28,123 bases of DNA, from the NCBI GenBank assembly GCA_036339975.1, contig JAYYZV010000162.1, forward strand, positions 1 to 28,123. Reading direction: 5' to 3'. Every line of letters begins with the position of its first letter. The stretch's first letter is position 1. A model generated the notes under the pieces. That model saw only the letters and a program-made list of their open reading frames with translations, was not told the origin of the DNA and searched no databases. Shown here piece after piece: positions 8,793 through 16,176 of the stretch. Origin of the DNA: UBA830 sp036339975 (lineage in GTDB: Bacteria; Pseudomonadota; Alphaproteobacteria; MPNO01; UBA830). The position numbers and the translations under genes are program-made.

Positions 8793-9545
8793 GTGTCACC
8801 TGAGGGAAACGCCCCATCAAGCGGCGACGTTATCGACGACATAGTGGCAATTCGCGACCGTTGGCATACAAAGCATCACCCTATGTTTCGCGAGCTTTCG
8901 AAGGGCACTCTCGATCTGCGTGTCCTTGGCATCTACATGGCCCAGCACGGCAATTTCGTGAAATTCGCCTATCAGGCTTTCGCCGCGATGATCGTGCGCG
9001 CTTCCGCTGACGTCCAGGCCATGATGATTGAAAATCTCGCAGAGGAGCAAGGGTTGCTTGCGGGTCCTGATGGTGAAGCGCATAACCATCCACAGATGAT
9101 CTCGGATTTCTGCGGAGCCGCCGGTCTCACCATGGATGACGTCCGGGCGGTCCAGCCAACGCCATCCTGGTGGGCGCGGCAGTTGCATTATCGGTATGTT
9201 TGTGAGAATGAGCCAGTTGGGGTAGCTCTCGCAATGTTGTCCACTCAGGAGGGCCAGCAGCCGGAGCTTAATGCAGAGGTGACGATCCCGGCATTCTCAG
9301 CCCATTACGGGTATGACCGTGATGCGAAGGAAATCAAATTCTTCGTCGAACACGAAAGCGCTGATCTGGAGCATTCTCAAAGACAACTCGACCTCTGCGC
9401 TGCTCACCTTCGGGATCCGGCACTACACGATCGTGCTCGTCAGGTTGCCGAGGAGGCCTGCATGTTGCGGTGGGCCTCTACGACGGATACATATCGTTTT
9501 GAAGCGTTGGGCGAAGTGGACCCAATGCCGCCCACCATGAGCTAA
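8793..9545 (+). CDS. Haem-oxygenase-like diiron protein (TenA/PqqC/CADD superfamily)
   Basis: This 250-residue all-helical protein belongs to the haem-oxygenase-like superfamily that includes TenA, PqqC and the diiron oxidases and oxygenases (CADD, UndA type). Candidate ligands are visible: acidic residues E80/E84/E85, H99 in HNHPQM, E153 in TQEGQQ, and H187-x3-D191-x2-H194. The last triad has the spacing of the iron ligands in the chlamydial CADD enzyme, which argues for a metal-using oxidase over a thiaminase. GTG 8793 has GGAGG seven bases upstream. It follows the amidohydrolases by 17 bases and precedes an MmgE/PrpD gene, so it is probably an oxidative step of the same pathway. PQQ synthesis is unlikely, because no other pqq gene is present. 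Confidence 0.8.
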   Translation: MSPEGNAPSSGDVIDDIVAIRDRWHTKHHPMFRELSKGTLDLRVLGIYMAQHGNFVKFAYQAFAAMIVRASADVQAMMIENLAEEQGLLAGPDGEAHNHPQMISDFCGAAGLTMDDVRAVQPTPSWWARQLHYRYVCENEPVGVALAMLSTQEGQQPELNAEVTIPAFSAHYGYDRDAKEIKFFVEHESADLEHSQRQLDLCAAHLRDPALHDRARQVAEEACMLRWASTTDTYRFEALGEVDPMPPTMS

Positions 9546-9560
9546 CTTCGAAAGAGAGTA

Positions 9561-10880
9561 ATGAGTACGGACCTGCGACAGCTCATTGAGCCTAAATTTA
9601 AAGGTACCCTGACGGAAGGATTGGTATCTTTAATCCGTAACAAGCAGGTGGATCAGGCTGACCTTGAAGCTATGGCGCTTTTCACACTTGATGGTGTCGC
9701 CAACATGCTGGCCGGCCGTCGCTCAGTTCCCGGCGAAAAGCTGCTGGCTTATCTCAAAGGCCGGGAAGCAGATAGCGGACGCCGTGCTTTGGTAATGGGG
9801 GGGCTGACCCATATCCTCGAAGTAGACGATCTTCACAAGGCGTCGGTGGTGCATCCCGCCTGCGTAACCCTTCCAGTAGCAATCGCTTTGGGGCAAGACG
9901 ACATGCCCGCCGGAGGGGACTTTCTTAAAGCCATCCTATACGGCTTTGAGGCGTGTACTCGTGTCGGTATGGCTGTCGGTAAGGGGCATTACAAGATTTG
10001 GCACAATACCGCTACTTGCGGCACATTTGGCGCCGCAATGACGGCGGCGACATTGCTGAGGCTCTCCGATGAGGAAACCGTACACGCCCTAGGAAATGCC
10101 GGCACGCAATCCGCTGGACTATGGGAGTTCCTTAATACCGGTGCGATGAGCAAACACCTCCATGCCGGGCGGGGCGCTGAAGCGGGGGTTGTGGCCGCGC
10201 AACTCGCTCAGCTTGGCTTTACCGGCCCCCCTGCGATCCTCGAAGGTCCGCAGGGCTTGTTCGCTGGCGCCTGCCCCGACCCCGACCCCGACGCCGTATT
10301 GCGGGACCCAGAAGGGCCTTGGCAGGTGCATCTCACCTCGATTAAGCCGTGGCCGTCTTGCCGGCATACGCACCCAGTTATTGACGCAGCCCTGGAAATT
10401 TCCCCAAAAATAAATATCGACGATATCGACAGGGTAGATGTTGCGGCTTATCAGGCGGCAATTGACGTTTGTGATCGTCCAGATCCGGGAAGTGAATACG
10501 AGGCTAAGTTCTCCCTGCAGCATTGCGTCGCAATCAGCTTGATGGATGGGAAAAACGTGTTCGCGTCCTACGACCCTTCATCGCGGGACCGCGCCGCCGG
10601 CTTGCGCAGTCGCATCGAAGTTCGAGCCGGGGAAAAACTTAGCGCCGCCTATCCCAGAGACTGGGGCGGCGAAGTGACCGTGCATCTGAAAGATGGCGGT
10701 TTGGTGACCGCCGTACGCGATGCCTGCAAGGGCGACCCCGAGCTGCCGCTGAAACGGGAGGAAATGATCGATAAGGCGCGGGAGCTTCTTTCCTTCGCGG
10801 CCGTCAACGATGTTGATGCCTTGGTCGGCGGGATACTCTCCATGGCGAACGGTGGCAGTGTTCCAGAGCTAAAGGTTTAA
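9561..10880 (+). CDS. MmgE/PrpD family protein
   Basis: This is a 439-residue member of the MmgE/PrpD fold, which contains 2-methylcitrate dehydratase, cis-aconitate decarboxylase and iminodisuccinate epimerase. Typical family blocks are visible: an N-terminal helical domain with DGVANMLAGR, ALGNAGTQSAGLWEFL and KHLHAGRGAEAGV around 175-215, KPWPSCRHTHPVIDA around 262-276, and FSLQHCVA around 316-323. It is distinct from the true prpD at 13757, which is longer and part of a prp operon. The gene follows the diiron protein by 15 bases. The DPDPDPDA stretch near residue 240 comes from a three-fold CCCCGA repeat. The substrate is presumably a hydroxy- or unsaturated polycarboxylate. Confidence 0.9.
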   Translation: MSTDLRQLIEPKFKGTLTEGLVSLIRNKQVDQADLEAMALFTLDGVANMLAGRRSVPGEKLLAYLKGREADSGRRALVMGGLTHILEVDDLHKASVVHPACVTLPVAIALGQDDMPAGGDFLKAILYGFEACTRVGMAVGKGHYKIWHNTATCGTFGAAMTAATLLRLSDEETVHALGNAGTQSAGLWEFLNTGAMSKHLHAGRGAEAGVVAAQLAQLGFTGPPAILEGPQGLFAGACPDPDPDAVLRDPEGPWQVHLTSIKPWPSCRHTHPVIDAALEISPKINIDDIDRVDVAAYQAAIDVCDRPDPGSEYEAKFSLQHCVAISLMDGKNVFASYDPSSRDRAAGLRSRIEVRAGEKLSAAYPRDWGGEVTVHLKDGGLVTAVRDACKGDPELPLKREEMIDKARELLSFAAVNDVDALVGGILSMANGGSVPELKV

Positions 10881-10940
10881 GGCCGGCGGTATTTTCTTTC
10901 ATTTCCAGTGATAAGACCTAGTCGAACAAAGGGGACTGCT

Positions 10941-11771
10941 TTGGATATAGCCGCACTAAACAAGAAAGCTGAAAAACTTCAGGCGCTGATTAATGCTGAG
11001 GAAACACTGGTCCTGCCAAATGTCTGGGACGTTGGGAGCGCCCGTGTGGTGGCTGAAGCCGGTTATCCTGTTATCGCGACCTCAAGCGCCGGCGTAGCCT
11101 GGTCGTTGGGCTATCCCGATGGAGAATTGATCAGCCGCGAAGATATGTTATCGGTCGTGCGACGGATTGCGGATGGGGTAGATCTTCCGGTTACGGCGGA
11201 TATGGAGGCAGGCTACGGTGAAGAGCCGGAGGCGGTGGCGGAGACTGTGACGGCTACGCTTGTTGCGGGTGCGGTGGGAGCAAATATTGAGGATTCTTCG
11301 ACCAAATCGGCTGAGCATATGATGTTGGATTATGACCTGTCGATTGCAAGGATCCGCGCCGGCAAGGAAGCGGCTGCTGCTGCGGGCGTGCCGCTAGTCA
11401 TAAATGCGCGCACTGATGTCTTCTATGGTGGTGGCAATGAGACTTCTCTGGACGATGCCATCCGTCGTGGTAATGCCTATTTGGAGGTTGGTGCGGGTTG
11501 CGTCTTTGTCCCTTTCGTTCGCGACCGAGAAACGATGGAAAAGCTTGTGACCTCCATCGATGGTCCCGTCAACGTCCTCGCTAATCCGGCTGCCCCAAGT
11601 CTCGATGAACTACGCGAGATTGGCATTGCCCGTATTAGTATAGGCGGTCTCTTCTCACTGATGGTTTATACCCAAGTCCGGGACGCCTGTGCCGAACTAA
11701 ACAAAACCGGAATGTTGGAGTGGGGGAAAAATAACATCCTTCATCCCGAGATGAATAAGTTGATGGAATGA
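10941..11771 (+). CDS. Isocitrate lyase/PEP mutase family protein
   Basis: This is a TIM-barrel enzyme of 276 residues from the chosen start. Family marks are LPNVWDVGSARVVAEAGYPVIATSS near the N-terminus, the metal-binding DMEAGYG block, NIEDS and INARTDVF. The flexible-loop sequence after NIEDS lacks the K-x-C-G-H motif of isocitrate and methylisocitrate lyases (compare prpB at 15265), so classical lyase activity is doubtful. PEP mutase, phosphonopyruvate hydrolase or oxaloacetate decarboxylase-type chemistry is possible. An upstream GTG at 10908 would add 11 residues, but TTG 10941 has AAAGGGG at a good distance and gives the usual length. It appears to close the first operon, paired with the MmgE/PrpD gene. 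Confidence 0.88.
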   Translation: MDIAALNKKAEKLQALINAEETLVLPNVWDVGSARVVAEAGYPVIATSSAGVAWSLGYPDGELISREDMLSVVRRIADGVDLPVTADMEAGYGEEPEAVAETVTATLVAGAVGANIEDSSTKSAEHMMLDYDLSIARIRAGKEAAAAAGVPLVINARTDVFYGGGNETSLDDAIRRGNAYLEVGAGCVFVPFVRDRETMEKLVTSIDGPVNVLANPAAPSLDELREIGIARISIGGLFSLMVYTQVRDACAELNKTGMLEWGKNNILHPEMNKLME

Positions 11772-11796
11772 CCAACTCCGGTTTAGGTTTTGGCTT

Positions 11797-13479
11797 TCAC
11801 CCCTTCAACGCAGCCTGCTGAATTTCTGACAATGTAGTGGTTGGAAGCACGGCGTCTGGCTCGATCACAAGCTCAATCAGAGACGGGCCTTTTGCTTCGA
11901 GGCATCTGGTGAACGCCGGCTCGAAATCTTCGGTCTTGGTGACCGTTTCACCGTGGGCGCCATATGCGTGAGCAAGGGCAGCGAAATCCGGGTTTACCAG
12001 ATCGGTGCCTGATTTGCGTTTTGGGTAGTGCGTTTCTTGATGCATGCGAATTGTGCCGTACATCCCGTTATTAACCACCACAAAAATTGTTTGGCTTCCG
12101 TGCTGCACGGCGGTTCCGATTTCCTGACCGTTCATCTGGAAACATCCATCGCCATTAAACGAAACGACGATGCGACCCGGATAGAGAAGACTTGCCGCCA
12201 CTCCCGATGGGACGCCATAGCCCATTGCACCCGACTGCGGTGCCAGCTGGGTACCGTATTTTTTATATCGGAAAAACCGGTGAACCCAGACGGTGTAGTT
12301 TCCTGCACCATTAGTGATCAAAGCATCTTCCGGCAGGTTATCGCTTAGCCAGCCGACGATCTCACAATAATTAACGTCTCCAGGCATTGCTGCTGGGGCT
12401 GAAAACGCCATGTATTCTGCGTGCGCTGCTTCGGGTTCGCTTTGCCAGATTGCGTCAACGGGTTCCATAGCCTTGGCGGCAGCACAAAATTCGGCCATGC
12501 CGGCATTAATACCGAGATCGGCTTGGTATACCTTGCCAAGCTCCTCCACCCCGGCACAAATGTGAATCATGGTCTGCTTCGGCTTGGGAAGAGTAAAATA
12601 GGTATATCCGCCGCTAATGATTTCGCCTAGCTGTGCGCCAAGGACGATTAACAGATCAGTCTCGTCTAGCCGTTGCTTCAGTCTAGGGTTAATGCCGAGA
12701 CCTACAACGCCGGCAAAATTGGGATGCCGGTTATCCATCAGGTCCTGACGGCGGAATGCGACGGCAACGGGGAGGTGATTTGCTTCCGAGAAAGCGGCTA
12801 GATCATCGCACGCTTCCTGCGTCCAACCCCCGCCACCCGCTAATACCAGCGGTTTTTTAGCCGCCGATAACATGTCGCGGCATTTTTCCATATCTGCCGC
12901 ACCGCAACTTGCTTGAGCAGAATGATAGACCTGGCCGTCCACTGCATTGGCACGCTCTACCTGCATGTCCTCCGGAAGGGCGAGGACGACGGGGCCGGGT
13001 CGACCGGACGTGGCAATATGAAACGCGCGGCTGACCATTTCGGGGATACGGGCTGCATCGTCAATCTGTGCTACCCACTTCGTCATTTCACCAAACATGC
13101 GGCGGTAGTCAACTTCTTGGAACGCCTTGCGTTCTGCCATCTCGCGAGCGACCTGACCGACGAACAAGATCAGTGGCGTCGAATCTTGGCGCGCGGTGTG
13201 AATGCCGACCGAGGCATTGCTCGCGCCTGGGCCACGCGTGACGAATGCGATGCCCGGCGTGCCAGTCATCTTGCCCCATGCGTCTGCCATATTGGTTGCA
13301 CCACCTTCCTGGCGGCAGACGACTAACTCGATTTTATCCTGTGCGTCGTGAAACGCATCCAACGTGGCGAGGTAGCTTTCTCCCGGTACACAGAAGACCT
13401 TATTAACGCCGTGCAGGCCGAGGCAGTCCACCAATATTTGTCCGCCGGTACGAAGGTTCGAAGAGGAAGGATCGTGCAT
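11797..13479 (-). CDS. Thiamine diphosphate-dependent acetolactate synthase-like enzyme
   Basis: This 560-residue ThDP enzyme has the three-domain layout and length of acetolactate synthase large subunits. E58 lies in CRQEGGATNMADAWGK, GDG at 443-445 and NN at 470-471, giving the complete cofactor motif. No regulatory small-subunit gene (ilvH type) is adjacent and there is no other branched-chain gene, so a catabolic carboligase or decarboxylase is more likely than biosynthetic IlvB. It has AAGGA seven bases before ATG 13479. It is convergent with the end of the first operon and divergent from prpDBC, sharing the palindrome-containing gap. It is only distantly related to the ThDP enzyme at 199. 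Confidence 0.9.
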   Translation of the reverse strand: MHDPSSSNLRTGGQILVDCLGLHGVNKVFCVPGESYLATLDAFHDAQDKIELVVCRQEGGATNMADAWGKMTGTPGIAFVTRGPGASNASVGIHTARQDSTPLILFVGQVAREMAERKAFQEVDYRRMFGEMTKWVAQIDDAARIPEMVSRAFHIATSGRPGPVVLALPEDMQVERANAVDGQVYHSAQASCGAADMEKCRDMLSAAKKPLVLAGGGGWTQEACDDLAAFSEANHLPVAVAFRRQDLMDNRHPNFAGVVGLGINPRLKQRLDETDLLIVLGAQLGEIISGGYTYFTLPKPKQTMIHICAGVEELGKVYQADLGINAGMAEFCAAAKAMEPVDAIWQSEPEAAHAEYMAFSAPAAMPGDVNYCEIVGWLSDNLPEDALITNGAGNYTVWVHRFFRYKKYGTQLAPQSGAMGYGVPSGVAASLLYPGRIVVSFNGDGCFQMNGQEIGTAVQHGSQTIFVVVNNGMYGTIRMHQETHYPKRKSGTDLVNPDFAALAHAYGAHGETVTKTEDFEPAFTRCLEAKGPSLIELVIEPDAVLPTTTLSEIQQAALKG

Positions 13480-13756
13480 TCTTTTTCCTTGTCGGTTTGG
13501 CCTCGAACATGCGTTCGCCTGCCGCGATCTTAATGTTTTACAATCGGTCGCCGGGTTGAAAAATTCAACTTATCGGCGCTAATTTAAAACTATAGACATA
13601 GGCTATAGCCTATAATCCACGAAACATACGTATATACAGATGCAGCGTGTCACAGCGTCTGACCCCCGACAAGGCGTAGGGCGCGTTTCGTTGACGCAAG
13701 CGGGGGCGAGGCTATGATGTCGCGCGACCCCCCCCCTTTTTCGGAGCTGTTTGTTT
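13480..13756. promoter_or_regulatory. Divergent intergenic region between the ThDP enzyme and prpD
   Basis: This gap of about 277 bases has no gene and probably carries both divergent promoters. It contains GTTGAA-AAA-TTCAAC at 13555-13569, a 16-bp perfect palindrome at 13598-13613, a TATAAT hexamer at 13611-13616, and a run of nine C followed by five T at 13728-13741 just ahead of the prpD ribosome-binding site. Start points have to be mapped. Confidence 0.55.
13598..13613. promoter_or_regulatory. 16-bp perfect palindrome, likely operator for prpDBC
   Basis: ATAGGCTATAGCCTAT is its own reverse complement. Its right edge overlaps a perfect TATAAT (13611-13616) that could serve as the -10 box for prpD, although no good -35 hexamer is visible 17 bases upstream. 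A dimeric regulator bound here would block that promoter and could affect the divergent gene. No regulator gene adjoins it, so the protein is unknown. Confidence 0.6.
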
Positions 13757-15265
13757 GTGAAGAATCATACCGTCAAGGTTTATCCCTCGAAGCAGGAATT
13801 GAAACGCGAAGACCAGCTGGCATGGAAGATTGCCGCCGTGGCTTCGGACTCGGTTGATGTCGATGATGACGTCACCGACATGGTTATCAACCGGATGATC
13901 GATAACGCTTCTGTAGCGATGGCGTCGGTTAACCGGCGTCCGGTCGCGAATGCCCGTGCGATGGCGATCTGTCATCCACGCGACGGCGGTGCGACGATCT
14001 TCGGCTTGCCCGGCGCTCAACGGTTTTCTGCTGAATGGGCAGCTTGGGCGAACGGCACGGCGGTTCGCGAGCTGGATTATCACGACACCTTCCTCGCTGC
14101 AGACTATTCTCATCCGGGCGACAACATTCCGCCAACCCTTGCCGTCGCCCAGCAAAAAGGCCGGAGCGGTGCCGAGTTATTGCGCGGCATCGCCACGGGT
14201 TATGAGATCCAGGTCAATCTGGTTAAGGGTATCTGCCTGCACGAACACAAGATCGATCACATTGCCCACATTGGCCCTTCTGCGGCTGCTGCTATCGGAA
14301 CGTTGATGGGACTGGATACAGAAACGATCTATCAGTCGGTGCAGCAGGGTCTACACGTCACCTGCACGACACGCCAGTCGCGAAAGGGTGAGATTTCGAG
14401 CTGGAAGGCCTACGCGCCATCGCATGCAGGGAAGCTGGCGATCGAAGCTGTTGACCGCTGCATGCGGGGTGAGGGTGCGCCGTCTCCGATCTACGAAGGT
14501 GAGGACAGCGTAATCGCGTGGATGCTCGATGGCCCTGGTGCAAGCTACACTGTGCCGCTGCCGGAGCCGGGAGAGACCAAGCGCGCGATCCTTGAAACTT
14601 ATACCAAGGAACATTCAGCGGAATATCAGAGCCAGGCGCTGATTGATCTGGCGCGAAAAATGGGCGCGCAGATTTCGGATTTCGATGCTGTAGAAAATAT
14701 CGTTATCGAGACCAGTCACCATACTCATTATGTGATCGGGACGGGTGCTGGAGATCCGCAGAAAATGGATCCCGAGGCCAGCCGTGAAACGCTGGATCAT
14801 TCGATCATGTATATTTTCGCTGTCGCGCTGCAGGACCAGACATGGCACCACGTCAATTCCTACGCGCCGGAACGCGCGCAGCGGCCGGATACGGTGAAGC
14901 TTTGGCATAGTATTTCGACAGTTGAAGACCCTAAATGGACCGAGCGCTACCATCACCCCGACCCTAACCGACGGGCGTTTGGCGGTCGTGTCATCATTAC
15001 GATGAAGGATGGCTCGACGCTGGAAGACGAGTTGGCGGTGGCGGACGCGCATCCAGCGGGAGCACGGCCATTTGCGCGGGAAAATTACATCGAGAAGTTC
15101 ACAACGCTGGTCGATGGGATCATCAGTGTTGGCGAACGCAACCGTTTCCTCGATACGGTACAACGTCTCCCCGACTTAACGGCCGGGGAATTGGGTGGGT
15201 TACACGTTGCGCTGGATGAGGCTCCCCTGGATCATGCGGAGCGAGATAATCGAGGAATTTTCTGA
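13757..15265 (+). CDS. prpD: 2-methylcitrate dehydratase PrpD
   Basis: This 502-residue enzyme dehydrates 2-methylcitrate to 2-methyl-cis-aconitate in propionate catabolism. It starts with the family-typical KNHTVKVYPSKQELKREDQLAWKIA and includes GLPGAQRFSAEWAAWANGTAVRELDYHDTF and SSWKAYAPSHAGKLAIEA-type blocks, matching the MmgE/PrpD fold at full PrpD length. GTG 13757 gives the usual N-terminus with GGAG ten bases upstream; TTG 13751 is an alternative. Its stop overlaps the prpB start by one base (TGATG), so the genes are translationally coupled. The adjacent prpB and prpC make this assignment much firmer than for the MmgE/PrpD gene at 9561. Confidence 0.93.
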   Translation: MKNHTVKVYPSKQELKREDQLAWKIAAVASDSVDVDDDVTDMVINRMIDNASVAMASVNRRPVANARAMAICHPRDGGATIFGLPGAQRFSAEWAAWANGTAVRELDYHDTFLAADYSHPGDNIPPTLAVAQQKGRSGAELLRGIATGYEIQVNLVKGICLHEHKIDHIAHIGPSAAAAIGTLMGLDTETIYQSVQQGLHVTCTTRQSRKGEISSWKAYAPSHAGKLAIEAVDRCMRGEGAPSPIYEGEDSVIAWMLDGPGASYTVPLPEPGETKRAILETYTKEHSAEYQSQALIDLARKMGAQISDFDAVENIVIETSHHTHYVIGTGAGDPQKMDPEASRETLDHSIMYIFAVALQDQTWHHVNSYAPERAQRPDTVKLWHSISTVEDPKWTERYHHPDPNRRAFGGRVIITMKDGSTLEDELAVADAHPAGARPFARENYIEKFTTLVDGIISVGERNRFLDTVQRLPDLTAGELGGLHVALDEAPLDHAERDNRGIF

Positions 15266-16176
15266 TGCTTTTCAGTAAGAAAACGGCAATGGAGAAACGC
15301 GCAGCGTTCCGCGAAGAACTGGCGACAGGCCGCCTCCTGCAGTTTCCAGGGGCCCATGCACCCCTCGTATCGTTGATAATTGAAGAGCAAGGCTTCGACG
15401 GCGTCTATATTTCCGGAGCAGCGTTGTCGGCCGACCTGGGTCTGCCCGACATCGGGCTGACTACGCTGACCGAGGTGTCCCAGCGCGGCCGGCAAATTGC
15501 CCGTGTCACGGATCTGCCGGCCCTGATTGATATCGATACCGGGTTTGGAGAGCCGATGAGTGCGGCCCGCAGTGTACTCGAATTCGAGGAACTTGGTCTC
15601 GCGGGCTGTCATCTTGAAGATCAGGTGAACCCGAAACGCTGCGGCCATCTCGACAATAAATCCATCGTGTCGGTGTCCGAAATGACGATGAAAATCCGGG
15701 CTGCCTCGGATGCGAAAAAGGACGAGAATTTTCTACTGATGGCGCGGACGGATGCGCGCGCGCCGGAAGGTCTGGAAGCAGCGATAGATCGCTGTAAGGC
15801 GTACGTCGATGCCGGCGCTGATGGGATTTTTCCGGAGGCGCTTCAAGGGTGGGAAGAATACGAAAAAGTGCGCGAGGAGATCGACGTGCCGCTTCTGGCC
15901 AACCTGACGGAGTTCGGGAAGACTCCGCTACTGACTAAGGAAGAGTTGGAAAATATTGGCTACAACATCGCGATCTACCCGGTGACGTCGCTGCGGCTGT
16001 CCATGAAAGCGGTAGAGGACGGGTTTTCCATAATTAAGCAGCAGGGAACGCAACGGGAAATCGTCGATCGGATGCAGACAAGGTCGCGTCTATATGAAGT
16101 AATCCACTACGAAGATTACGATAAATTCGATAATGAAATCTTCAATTTCGGAAGTGAAGGTCATGGAGGCGAATGA
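15265..16176 (+). CDS. prpB: Methylisocitrate lyase PrpB
   Basis: This 303-residue TIM-barrel lyase cleaves 2-methylisocitrate to pyruvate and succinate. The catalytic loop K124-R-C126-G-H128 is intact, with the metal-binding DIDTGFGEP block at 89-97, HLEDQ at 116-120 and MARTDAR downstream. It overlaps prpD by one base and prpC by four (ATGA), the compact arrangement expected of a prp operon. It is the intact counterpart of the motif-less family member at 10941. Confidence 0.95.
   Translation: MLFSKKTAMEKRAAFREELATGRLLQFPGAHAPLVSLIIEEQGFDGVYISGAALSADLGLPDIGLTTLTEVSQRGRQIARVTDLPALIDIDTGFGEPMSAARSVLEFEELGLAGCHLEDQVNPKRCGHLDNKSIVSVSEMTMKIRAASDAKKDENFLLMARTDARAPEGLEAAIDRCKAYVDAGADGIFPEALQGWEEYEKVREEIDVPLLANLTEFGKTPLLTKEELENIGYNIAIYPVTSLRLSMKAVEDGFSIIKQQGTQREIVDRMQTRSRLYEVIHYEDYDKFDNEIFNFGSEGHGGE

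Noticed and set aside
8793..9545. PQQ biosynthesis protein PqqC
   Set aside because: No other pqq gene is nearby, and the visible His/Asp/Glu set favours a diiron protein over cofactor-free PqqC.
11797..13479. Biosynthetic acetolactate synthase IlvB
   Set aside because: No small-subunit or other branched-chain gene adjoins, so only the ThDP family is supported.
14615..15163. Antisense open frame of 182 codons opposite prpD
   Set aside because: It is a shadow of an unambiguous prpD, and its translation resembles no protein family.
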